From Acidiphilium sp. 37-60-79 (GTDB lineage: Bacteria > Pseudomonadota > Alphaproteobacteria > Acetobacterales > Acetobacteraceae), in the NCBI GenBank assembly GCA_002279355.1, contig NCBV01000004.1:1-64000 (forward strand): a stretch of DNA of 64,000 nt, read 5' to 3'. A model generated the notes under the pieces. It was not told the DNA's origin and did no database searches. It was given only the letters and a program-made list of their open reading frames with translations. A program made the translations under genes and the position numbers. Below are positions 24,679-32,412 of the stretch, piece by piece. Each line of letters starts with the position of its first letter. Position 1 is the stretch's first letter.

Positions 24679-25838
24679 AGGTCTGCAACCAGACAGGCCT
24701 GATCAGGTTCAAAACCAATCGTCACCACGCTGCCCGGCGCAGGCGGCGTGGTGCTGCCCGGCACGTCAATGCGCAGCCGATGCGGGCCAATCGCCGCCTC
24801 GATGCGATTGACCGCCCCCATCCAGTGCGTCGCCAGAATCCGCGCCTCGATCCGGTTGAGACCCGTCGCATTGAGGGTGATCGCATGGGGACGCAGGCAA
24901 AGCAGCGGTCGCGCGCCTAGCGCCCGATCATCGCTAGCGTGCCAAGCAGGGGCACGCACCGTGAGGCGCTGGCCTTCCAGTGTGACAATGGCTAGCTCAG
25001 CATCGCACGCGTCGAGTTGCACCGGCAACAGATTGGCTTGGCCGAAAAATTCGGCAGCGTAACGATGTGGTGGCGTATCATGCAGTGCCCGCGGCGTGCC
25101 TTCGGCGGCGATGCGCCCATCGCGCATCAACAGGATCCGGTCGCCCAGCGCGATAGCCTCGTTCTGGTCATGCGTAACATAAACAATCACGAGGTCGGGT
25201 AAGCGCGCATGCAGCGCACGGATTTCCTCGAGCAAGCCAGCGCGCAAGGGCGCATCGAGTGCCGAGAGCGGTTCATCGAGCAGCAGCACCGGCGGATCAA
25301 TCGCGAGGGCGCGGGCAATGGCCACGCGTTGCTGCTGGCCGCCAGAAAGTTCGCGCGGCAAGCGATCAGCAAAGCGGCCCATCCCCACCATATCCAAACA
25401 AGCAGCAACCCGCTCAGTGATGTCAGCTACAGGCCGGCGACGGGCGCGCAAGCCAAAACCCACATTCTCCGCCACGCGCAAATGCGGAAACAGCGCATAA
25501 TTTTGCACCACCATGCCAACACCCCGCGCATGAGGGGGCAGATCCGTCACGTCGCGGCCAGCAAGCGAGATGCGCCCCTGGCTTGGCGTCAGAAAACCAG
25601 CAATGGCCCGCAAAATGGTGGACTTACCCGACCCTGACGGGCCGAGCAGTACCACCACCTCACCCGGCGCGACCGCCAGATTGATCGAGTCGAGCGCGAG
25701 GGCACCGTGATACCGAACCGAGACCCCCTCAAGCGCAATCCGGGGCGTGACCGCCACGGGAGCCGCGCCGCCCGCGCCGCCGATCAGCTCAGCGCCGGAT
25801 GCCGTGCGGGTTAGCGCGACAGGTGAGGCGTCGGTCAC
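24675..25838 (-). CDS. phnT: 2-aminoethylphosphonate ABC transporter ATPase (PhnT-type)
   Basis: A 387-residue importer ATPase. Walker A is LLGPSGSGKST, signature LSGGQQQRVAIARALA, Walker B LLLDEPLSALDAP, and the H-loop is YVTHDQ. A C-terminal TOBE-type region (residues about 290-385) fits an importer. About 35 residues before the first conserved strand are low-complexity, so the true start may be slightly internal. It begins 6 nt after the binding-protein gene. It powers uptake of the aminophosphonate used by PhnX. Confidence 0.9.
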   Translation of the reverse strand: MTDASPVALTRTASGAELIGGAGGAAPVAVTPRIALEGVSVRYHGALALDSINLAVAPGEVVVLLGPSGSGKSTILRAIAGFLTPSQGRISLAGRDVTDLPPHARGVGMVVQNYALFPHLRVAENVGFGLRARRRPVADITERVAACLDMVGMGRFADRLPRELSGGQQQRVAIARALAIDPPVLLLDEPLSALDAPLRAGLLEEIRALHARLPDLVIVYVTHDQNEAIALGDRILLMRDGRIAAEGTPRALHDTPPHRYAAEFFGQANLLPVQLDACDAELAIVTLEGQRLTVRAPAWHASDDRALGARPLLCLRPHAITLNATGLNRIEARILATHWMGAVNRIEAAIGPHRLRIDVPGSTTPPAPGSVVTIGFEPDQACLVADL

Positions 25839-25844
25839 GCGGCG

Positions 25845-26900
25845 TTAGCTGGCCGTCACTTGATGCCAGCGCGCAATATTCGCATCGAGGCTGGCCAGCA
25901 CCTTGGCCCAATGCGGCACCCAAATATCGACCCCTTGCATAATCTCTTTCAGGGCCGTCGCGGTCTTGCCGGTGGCGGGCACATCGCTGCGCACCGGAAA
26001 ACCTCGAGCAATGTCATAAACCGAATCTTGTGCTTCACGGCTGAGCATGAAATCGATCAACTTCGCACCATTGCCCCCATGCGGCGCATTCTTGACCAGC
26101 GCCACATCGTAGGGGAGCGGCATGCTGATGCGCCGACCATTCGCTCCGGCGGGGAAAAAGATGCCGATATTCGGATATTGACGCATTTGGGCAAAATTCA
26201 TCTGAACATCGCCATTCGCGACCAAAATCTCGCTCTTATCCACAAGCCCGGCGAGGCGGCCGGTCGAGGAGGAGGGGCCAAGATTATTAGTTTGGAGCTT
26301 GTGCAAATAGCCAAAACCCTGATCGGCACCGCCCATAACATGGATGGCCTCCAACATGACCGCCGTGCCATCACCGGCTTGGCCCGGCGTGGAATATTGC
26401 AGCCGATTCTTGAATTTTGCTGATAGCAGATCCGCATAATGCGCCGGCGGTGCTGTCAATCGTTTGGTGTTATAAATCCAGCACGCATAATTATTGACCA
26501 GCGGGAACCAAAGATCATGCGCGCTGCGGGTCGCCGCTGGGATCGCCGTCAATGCGGCCGGGCGCATCGGTGCGAGCACCCCTTTAGCGGCGGCTTGCTG
26601 CATGAAGGGCGGCAGCGTCACCAGAATATCGGCTTGCGGATTGGCCCGCTCGGCCAACACGCGATTGACCACCACGCCTGAGCCACCCTCAATATAATTG
26701 ACGGCAATGCCGGTTTTTTTGGTGAAGGCGGTGAACACCGTGTCGAACCAATTCGGTTTGCCATCCTTCAACCCGTCAGCCGAATAGACAGTAACAACCC
26801 CCGCCGCCCGGGCCATGCCGGTCGCCGCGACGGTCGCGAGCGCCGTGCCATATCCAATTGTGGCGCGACGCGTCAAAGAAGCTTTGGGCAAATGAGGCAT
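25845..26900 (-). CDS. phnS: 2-aminoethylphosphonate-binding periplasmic protein (PhnS-type)
   Basis: A 351-residue solute-binding protein. The N-terminus has a Tat-like leader (KASLTRRATIGYG, then a hydrophobic stretch to ARAAG). The mature protein begins VVTVYSADGLKDGKPNWFDT, followed by NYIEGGSGVVVNR; these blocks identify the phosphonate branch of type 2 iron-like binding proteins. ATG 26900 is chosen because GGGAG lies six bases upstream; a longer form from 27011 would put extra sequence before the leader. It is the first gene of the operon, so the leader for all five genes lies at 26901-27118. Confidence 0.88.
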   Translation of the reverse strand: MPHLPKASLTRRATIGYGTALATVAATGMARAAGVVTVYSADGLKDGKPNWFDTVFTAFTKKTGIAVNYIEGGSGVVVNRVLAERANPQADILVTLPPFMQQAAAKGVLAPMRPAALTAIPAATRSAHDLWFPLVNNYACWIYNTKRLTAPPAHYADLLSAKFKNRLQYSTPGQAGDGTAVMLEAIHVMGGADQGFGYLHKLQTNNLGPSSSTGRLAGLVDKSEILVANGDVQMNFAQMRQYPNIGIFFPAGANGRRISMPLPYDVALVKNAPHGGNGAKLIDFMLSREAQDSVYDIARGFPVRSDVPATGKTATALKEIMQGVDIWVPHWAKVLASLDANIARWHQVTAS

Positions 26901-27035
26901 TGTGAGCTCCCGGAATTTCAGTGTCATTGGTCCGGGCGTTGTCGACGGAGGGCGCGTTGCAATCAAGCCGTTCTTCATGATCGTTTCGTGATAAATACCG
27001 CCCCGCCGCAACCCTGGTTCGGCTCAAAGCGCGTT

Positions 27036-27091
27036 GTCGCAAAATTGTCATCGGAAATCGGTTCCGATTGCGACGGTTCTGGTCTAGTCTA
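27036..27091. promoter_or_regulatory. Divergent control region with nested inverted repeats and a PhnF-like site
   Basis: Between the phnS leader and the metallophosphoesterase gene lie GTCGCAA/TTGCGAC (27036-27042 and 27068-27074) enclosing ATCGGAA/TTCCGAT (27050-27056 and 27062-27068). Next to them, TGGTCTAGTCTA at 27080-27091 reads on the minus strand as TAGACTAGACCA, sharing 9 of 12 bases with the mycobacterial PhnF operator as I recall it and the TAGAC core of the other two sites. The region could control both directions at once. Confidence 0.45.
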
Positions 27092-27118
27092 ACACTCCAA
27101 AACGGGCATGAGGGCATT

Positions 27119-28315
27119 ATGACCAAACAAAAACATGGCCACCACGCGCAGCCCAATCGGCATCAATTCGCAACGCCGATGGCCGAACATCAAGGTTTGC
27201 ACTCGCAAATAGCGCCATTGAGTGTTGGGGCGGGGTTTCAACCCTTGCCAGCACCGACCGGTCAAGCCCCATTTCGCCTGAATTTGACTGACATCATTCC
27301 CGATCAAGTCGCGGCGACGCAATCGGCCGACGGTATGTGCATGCATCTGATCGCCGATACCGGCGGCGTGCTCAACCCCACACCCCAAGAGCTGGTCGCG
27401 GCCGGGATGATCACCGATGCCTCCATTGTCGGCCCGTACGGCAAGCCAGCCTTTGCGTATCATTGCGGCGACGTTATTTATTTTGACGGCCAAGCCAGCC
27501 GGTATTATGAACAATTTTACCTGCCTTACGAATATTATCCGCTCCCGATCCTCGGTATCCCCGGCAATCATGATGGTGATATATACGATAATGGCACCTT
27601 GGTGGACACCGTCCCCTCGCTGACGGCGTTCGTGCAGAATTTCTGCGCGCCACAAGCAGGCACCCGCACTGCCGAAGCGATGGATATTCCCCGCACCGCC
27701 ATGATCCAACCCAACGTTTATTTCACCCTGCAAACACCCTTCGCAACGGTGATTGGTCTCTATACCAATGTGCCAGAAGGCGGCGAGGTCAGGCAGGATC
27801 AGCGCGACTGGTTTGCAGGTGAACTTGCTGCCGCGCCCACGGATAAACCAATCATCGTTGCCATGCACCATCCGATCCACTCGCTCGATGCATATCATTC
27901 AGGCAGCAAAACGATGGCGGGCGTGCTGGCCGAAGCAGAATCAGCCTCCGGCGTCGCGGCCCATATCGTGTTCGCCGGACATGTGCATAATTATCAGCGT
28001 TTCACGGAGACCGACGCATCAGGAAATCAAAAACCATTTATCGTCGCAGGTTTTGGCGGCTATCATAATTTGCACCGAATGGCGCGGGTCAATGGGGCTG
28101 ACATCGTTGCGCCATTCACCCCGCCCGATGAACCCAGTTTGACCCTGGAAAATTTCGTGGATGACCGGTTCGGCTTCCTGCGCTTGGATATCGATCGTAA
28201 TATCATCCGTATCCAAACCTACACCGTGCCGCGGCCCCAAGAACAATATCGCACCGCCCCGCGATTGCGCGATGTCATGACGCTGAACTGGAAGACCCGC
28301 CGACTAGGCCCGTGA
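27119..28315 (+). CDS. Calcineurin-like metallophosphoesterase
   Basis: A 398-residue phosphoesterase with every metal-binding motif: LIADTGG, HCGDVIYFDG, GIPGNHDGD, AMHHPIHS and FAGHVHNYQRF. It should hydrolyse phosphate esters with a dinuclear metal centre. No clear signal peptide is visible, so it may be cytosolic. ATG 27119 is preceded by GAGGGC; the longer in-frame start at 27068 lies in the regulatory region. It is divergent from the aminoethylphosphonate operon and shares the control region with the PhnF-like site, so a role in releasing phosphate from a phosphonate product or ester is plausible. Confidence 0.85.
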   Translation: MTKQKHGHHAQPNRHQFATPMAEHQGLHSQIAPLSVGAGFQPLPAPTGQAPFRLNLTDIIPDQVAATQSADGMCMHLIADTGGVLNPTPQELVAAGMITDASIVGPYGKPAFAYHCGDVIYFDGQASRYYEQFYLPYEYYPLPILGIPGNHDGDIYDNGTLVDTVPSLTAFVQNFCAPQAGTRTAEAMDIPRTAMIQPNVYFTLQTPFATVIGLYTNVPEGGEVRQDQRDWFAGELAAAPTDKPIIVAMHHPIHSLDAYHSGSKTMAGVLAEAESASGVAAHIVFAGHVHNYQRFTETDASGNQKPFIVAGFGGYHNLHRMARVNGADIVAPFTPPDEPSLTLENFVDDRFGFLRLDIDRNIIRIQTYTVPRPQEQYRTAPRLRDVMTLNWKTRRLGP

Positions 28316-28318
28316 GCG

Positions 28319-28897
28319 TCACCGCAAAGGCGATGGTCCATCGGCGTCAACCACCCTTAGCAAAGGCCATCGTGCCTGATATGAACGCGCTTTCGCCGCA
28401 AACCGCGCAAGGCTCGGCGCGCGCGGATTAGGGCGCAGAATACCGTGCCATAAATCATCATACCCATCGGGCGCGATCATGTCGCCCGTCGCCGAGAGGC
28501 CCATGCAGGTGCAGGCCACCAAATAGCGGGAAATGCCATCAGCACAGCTGGTCAGGCGCGGATATGGCGCGCCAAAACGGGCCGGATACCAAAGATGCAC
28601 CCGGGCTTGATTGCGAATCTCAATCCGCGCCGCGATATCCGCGAACAACGCAGCACCGCGCCGAATAACCTCGTCTTCCGCAGCATAAGACAGGTCAGGA
28701 TCGAAATAAGCGATGTCATAATCATTAATCCCGTACTCAACAGGCAGCCTTGCGCGAAAGTTCCAAACCGGTTGGAATACAGCGCCCGCCGCGAGATACG
28801 CTTGCTCGAGTTTGAGTTTGGGCAGGCGGTCAAGAATGATCCGGGCAACCGCGTTGCTCGTGACAATCGCACAGATTTCTGGGGCGCTGAGGCTCAT
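28319..28897 (-). CDS. Nucleotidyltransferase-like protein (DUF925 family)
   Basis: A 192-residue protein resembling the PF06042 nucleotidyltransferase-like family. The region VWNFRARLPVEYGINDYDIAYFD and DLSYAAEDEVIRRG contains the D-x-D of the nucleotidyltransferase fold. Members are widespread; their substrates are unknown. Start ATG 28897 gives the usual family length of about 190 and has GAAGGA close upstream, although spacing is short; the longer frame to 29107 reads non-conserved sequence. It is convergent with the phosphoesterase, whose stop is 3 nt away. The stretch 28898-29081 shows nothing I can support. Confidence 0.75.
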   Translation of the reverse strand: MSLSAPEICAIVTSNAVARIILDRLPKLKLEQAYLAAGAVFQPVWNFRARLPVEYGINDYDIAYFDPDLSYAAEDEVIRRGAALFADIAARIEIRNQARVHLWYPARFGAPYPRLTSCADGISRYLVACTCMGLSATGDMIAPDGYDDLWHGILRPNPRAPSLARFAAKARSYQARWPLLRVVDADGPSPLR

Positions 28898-29081
28898 GCA
28901 TCCTTCATAGCGGAGCGCCGGGCAGCATAAAACATCGAGCCTCATTGCGAGAGCAAGCGACCGATCGGCGCTGGACATGGACTCCCGACCATCCAACCCT
29001 GATCCAAGGCTGGCACAACCCCAGTCTGATAGGTGAGGCGATCCAGCAACGCAGTCTGGCGTCACCGAACTGAACAAGTAA

Positions 29082-29354
29082 TCGTCCAAAACAGATTTGC
29101 GGCTCAAACGTCTCTACGATGCTATCGAGTTCGGTGTCGCTGACCTCGACGACCCGCCCTTGAAGAAGATTGTGTCCCTGCAAGCGATCCGCGATCAGGC
29201 AAAAGCCGATGGCGACCATGCCCAAGTGCTGGCAGAAAGTGTGGGACAGCGGGCCATCACCCCCGCCATGGTCGAGAAGGTCGCCAGAACGGCGCGCGAG
29301 AGTCCGCGGATCGCAGTTGTGTTCCGCAATGGCGGATGGGGTGTCTGCCGATGA
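29082..29354 (+). pseudogene. Serine recombinase C-terminal remnant
   Basis: The frame after a stop at 29079 reads LRLKRLYDAIEFGVADLDDP, LQAIRDQAKADGDHAQ and ITPAMVEKVARTARES. This is the coiled C-terminal segment of large serine recombinases/resolvases. The catalytic resolvase domain is absent, so it is a remnant. Its last codons (FRNGGWG) run into the 14-bp att repeat, where the reading frame is diverted by the integrative element. Before insertion it would have continued into the tRNA-Ser gene, so an older element had already used this tRNA. Confidence 0.75.
29330..29343. repeat. Left attachment repeat (copy of tRNA-Ser 3' end)
   Basis: TGGCGGATGGGGTG here is identical to 35915-35928, the 3' end of tRNA-Ser (CCA plus acceptor stem on the minus strand). 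It lies 147 bp before the integrase gene. A 14-bp identity at precisely a tRNA 3' end is the normal signature of tyrosine-recombinase integration. Confidence 0.85.
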
Positions 29355-29473
29355 CTTGTATCACACTATGTCAGAATGATCGGAAATCCATAGGATAGGC
29401 TGATGTTTTTTTAATTGGCTATATCCCATTGCGTCATTGTGTCTCATCCTATCTCATGTTATCTTGTGGTCAG

Positions 29474-29484
29474 TTTTGAGGGCA
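29474..29484. promoter_or_regulatory. Possible integrase arm-type site, left
   Basis: TTTTGAGGGCA occurs here, directly before the integrase start codon, and again at 35849-35859 near the right end in the same orientation (both preceded by CA plus a purine). Repeated short sites at both element ends are typical integrase arm sites. The site also overlaps the integrase ribosome-binding region (GAGGG). Confidence 0.45.
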
Positions 29485-29490
29485 GATGAC

Positions 29491-30696
29491 ATGAGCAAGC
29501 TGACGGATCGGACAATCAAGGCGATCAAAACCGATGGACGCTATGGCGATGGGCGCGGCCTATGGTTCATCCGGCGCGGTGGCTCGACCACATGGGCGTT
29601 GCGATGGATGCGCGCGGGCAAGGCCCGTGAAATGAGTTTCGGCCCCTATCCTGAAATCGGGCTGGCAGAGGCACGGCAGGCCGCCCTAGACGCCCGCCGC
29701 CTAATTCTGGCGGGTGCTGATCCGATCGAGGCGCGCAAGGCTAGCAGGGGCGCAGATGGGCGCACATTCGAGGCAACCGCCCTGGAATATATCGAGGCGC
29801 ACAAGGCCGGTTGGCGCAACGCCAAACATGGCGCGCAATGGCAAGCCACCCTGGCGGCCTATGCCTTCCCCCTGATCGGCCCGAAGCCGGTGCAGGCGAT
29901 CGGCACCGATGACGTTCTAGCCATCCTGAAACCGCTCTGGCAGGCCAAACCAGAGACGGCAACCCGGTTGCGCGGGCGGATCGAGAGCGTGCTCGACTAC
30001 GCCAAAAGCCGAGGGTGGCGCTCTGGTGAAAATCCGGCGGCGTGGCGCGGGCATCTCGACAATCTTTTGCCCGCCCGATCCAAGGTTGCGGCGGTGGTGC
30101 ATCATGCGGCGGTGCCGTGGCGTGAACTGCCCAGCCTTTATGAGCGGATCGCGACCAGTAGCAGCATATCCAGCCAATGCCTCGCCTTCGCCATTCTGAC
30201 TGCCAGCCGATCGGGTGAGGCGCGGGGCGCGCGGTGGAATGAAATCGACCCTGCCGCCCGCACCTGGACGATACCGGGCAGCCGCATGAAGGCGGGCAAC
30301 CCCCATCGGGTGCCGCTGAGTGCCGCCGCCGTGGCGATCCTGCATGCCATGCAGCCACACCAGAGGGCCGCTGACGGCGTTGTCTTTCCGGGTGGCGTTG
30401 TCGGCAAGCCCATGAGCGACGTTGCCTTGAACAAGGCTCTGGCGGCTGCTGGTGGCGATGCGTTCACGGTTCACGGGATGCGCTCGACATTTCGCGACTG
30501 GGCAGCTGAGGCGACTGGCACCCCGCGCGAAATTGCCGAGGCCGCGCTCGCTCATACCAACAAGGACAAGGTTGAAGCCGCCTATTTGCGCGGTGATCAC
30601 TTTGACCGGCGACGGGTGCTCATGGATGCATGGGCAGCCCATTGCCAGCGGGTGCCATCGGCAAACGTGGTGCCAATCGGGCAGGTCCGGGCATGA
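29491..30696 (+). CDS. int: Tyrosine-recombinase integrase (P4 type, DUF4102 N-domain)
   Basis: A 401-residue integrase. The N-terminus (KLTDRTIKAIKTDGRYGDG, GLWFIRRGGSTTWALRW) is the DUF4102 arm-binding domain of P4-like integrases. Catalytic residues are visible: R240 in TASRSGEARG, H328 and R331 in HGMRSTFRDW, H355, and the nucleophile Y365 in VEAAYLRGD. It should integrate and excise the surrounding element at tRNA-Ser. ATG 29491 has GAGGG upstream; the frame extends to 29437 but that part is leader sequence. The next gene overlaps its stop (ATGA). Confidence 0.95.
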   Translation: MSKLTDRTIKAIKTDGRYGDGRGLWFIRRGGSTTWALRWMRAGKAREMSFGPYPEIGLAEARQAALDARRLILAGADPIEARKASRGADGRTFEATALEYIEAHKAGWRNAKHGAQWQATLAAYAFPLIGPKPVQAIGTDDVLAILKPLWQAKPETATRLRGRIESVLDYAKSRGWRSGENPAAWRGHLDNLLPARSKVAAVVHHAAVPWRELPSLYERIATSSSISSQCLAFAILTASRSGEARGARWNEIDPAARTWTIPGSRMKAGNPHRVPLSAAAVAILHAMQPHQRAADGVVFPGGVVGKPMSDVALNKALAAAGGDAFTVHGMRSTFRDWAAEATGTPREIAEAALAHTNKDKVEAAYLRGDHFDRRRVLMDAWAAHCQRVPSANVVPIGQVRA

Positions 30697-31202
30697 GCGA
30701 GAACAATGACGATCGCCTTCCAACATCACCAGAGAGCGTTGATAGTGGCACCCCCGCTGCTCACGAAGCCCTAAATCAAGCAATTGGTGCATTTGACATA
30801 TTGGTTGCCGAGTTAGGTGAGACAATCGCGTTAGATATTTGGCGGAATATCACTTCGCTAGCTCCATCAAAATTGAAAAACACGAAATCGAGATCAGGAC
30901 GCTCACGGGGCCGCCCGAAAGGCTCACGAACAAAACCATCAATTCAAGAAGACCTAGCGTTATTAGAAATTATAGCAGAATTGCATCGTAAAATTGCACT
31001 TATTCCATCAAAAACGAATCTTAAGACCCTTGATCGAGATGTGCCAAAAATAAGAATGAAACAGAAAGGAATAAAAGACGGGCCATCTGCAACAAACGCC
31101 GACATTCAGGCGGCTGACACAATCCGACGGCGATATCAGCGATTAAAAAAAGAATTCGCCACAATTCACGACAAAAATACCAAAACCTCCCGCCAGAAAT
31201 AA
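30693..31202 (+). CDS. Hypothetical protein with AT-hook-like motif
   Basis: A 169-residue protein with no recognised domain. Residues about 75-95 read RSGRSRGRPKGSRTKPS, containing the GRP core of an AT-hook, followed by helical, Lys-rich sequence. This suggests DNA binding. Its start codon overlaps the integrase stop as ATGA, so the two are co-translated. The DNA is clearly more AT-rich than that of its neighbours and rich in Lys/Ile/Asn codons, suggesting a different origin. It might be an excision or copy-control factor; that is a guess from position. Confidence 0.6.
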   Translation: MSENNDDRLPTSPESVDSGTPAAHEALNQAIGAFDILVAELGETIALDIWRNITSLAPSKLKNTKSRSGRSRGRPKGSRTKPSIQEDLALLEIIAELHRKIALIPSKTNLKTLDRDVPKIRMKQKGIKDGPSATNADIQAADTIRRRYQRLKKEFATIHDKNTKTSRQK

Positions 31203-31291
31203 TTTCCCTCTCCCCGCTCCCGACAGGCGGTTATCTGTTCCTGCATCAACCCGCGCGCCATCCGGTGCCTGATGCAAAGGACCAAGCCGCT

Positions 31292-31525
31292 ATGCCAAAA
31301 CTATCCCGCGAAATGCTGGACATCACCGCCCCGAACGCCCCTGCCCTGCTCACCATCCCTGAGGTTTGCGCCGCGTTCCGCGTGAGCCGTGCGACCGTCA
31401 ACCGCTGGATCGCCTTGAAGCGGATCGAGGCCGTCAAGATTGGTTTCGGAACCCGGATCAGAACGGCAAGCGCCTTGGCGCTCTTGGCCAACCTGCCAGC
31501 GGCAACATTCCGCCCCGCCGCGTGA
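31292..31525 (+). CDS. Small helix-turn-helix protein, excisionase/AlpA-like
   Basis: A 77-residue protein whose core ALLTIPEVCAAFRVSRATVN and then RWIALKRIEAVKIG is the MerR/AlpA-like helix-turn-helix found in small excisionases and element regulators. ATG 31292 has AAGGA about 11 bases upstream; a GTG at 31265 would add nine residues. Its position before the primase and after the integrase is usual for excisionase or P4 AlpA-type activators. It probably controls excision or expression of the element. Confidence 0.75.
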   Translation: MPKLSREMLDITAPNAPALLTIPEVCAAFRVSRATVNRWIALKRIEAVKIGFGTRIRTASALALLANLPAATFRPAA

Positions 31526-31530
31526 TCGCC

Positions 31531-32412
31531 ATGAGCGATTTTACGGTTGATTTTCTCGACGCATTGCGCGCGGGGGGCATCTTTCCGAAGGCCGGAAACC
31601 GAATCATTGCGGACGGGCGGCTTCATCGCGCACCCGCCGCCGATGACAAGCATGGCGCCCGATCGATTTGGTATAATTTGCACCCCGATGCACCCGCATC
31701 CGGCGCGGGCGGAAATTGGCGCACCGGCGCGCGGGTGAAATGGTGCAGCAAAAGCGGTTGCACCCTGACGCCAGCCGAGCGCGAGACATTGAAACGCCGG
31801 ATCGAGATTGACCGGCAACAAGCGCAAGCCGAGCGCGATTGCCGCCATAAGGAAGCAGCGCGGCGAGCCGCCTGCATTTGGGCATCCGCTCCGCCAGCTA
31901 CCGCCGGTCATCCCTATCTCATGCGCAAGGGCCTCACGCCCGGCATCGCACGCGCAAACGGCGGCGCCCTGATCCTGCCGATTATCGATTTTGGCGGTGC
32001 GTTGCATGGGCTTCAATTCATCGATGAGCACGGCGCAAAACGGTTTATCAGCGGCATGGCGAAGGCTGGGCATTTTGTACCGGTTGGCCCGATGCCGGAC
32101 GGATCGCGCCCATTATGGATTGCTGAGGGCTGGGCAACCGCCTGCACATTGGCAACCATGCGCCCGACCGCTTGCGTCATCGCCGGGCTCGACGCCGGAA
32201 ACCTTGGCGCCGTCGCCATAGAAGCCCGCAGGCAGTGGCCTGGGGCCGCCCTGGTTATCGCGCCTGACTTCGACGCGGTAGGGCGCAAGAAGGGCTTAGA
32301 AGCCGCCCAAAACGCCCGCGCGCGTATTCTGCCGCCGCCGCTCGTGGTCCCACCCGGTGCGACAGATTGGAATGATGTTGCGATCGCTCATCGGGAGGCG
32401 CGGCATGGTTGA
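31531..32412 (+). CDS. Toprim-domain primase of mobile element
   Basis: A 293-residue protein of the phage/plasmid Toprim primase group. An N-terminal segment (SDFTVDFLDALRAGGIFP, WYNLHPDAPASGAGGNWRTG) precedes a Cys pair (WCSKSGC). The C-terminal Toprim domain contains LWIAEGWATACTL and LVIAPDFDAVGRKKG, supplying the acidic catalytic residues. It should prime replication of the element. ATG 31531 lies just after the HTH gene stop. The last 8 nt overlap the helicase gene, so the two are coupled. Confidence 0.85.
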   Translation: MSDFTVDFLDALRAGGIFPKAGNRIIADGRLHRAPAADDKHGARSIWYNLHPDAPASGAGGNWRTGARVKWCSKSGCTLTPAERETLKRRIEIDRQQAQAERDCRHKEAARRAACIWASAPPATAGHPYLMRKGLTPGIARANGGALILPIIDFGGALHGLQFIDEHGAKRFISGMAKAGHFVPVGPMPDGSRPLWIAEGWATACTLATMRPTACVIAGLDAGNLGAVAIEARRQWPGAALVIAPDFDAVGRKKGLEAAQNARARILPPPLVVPPGATDWNDVAIAHREARHG

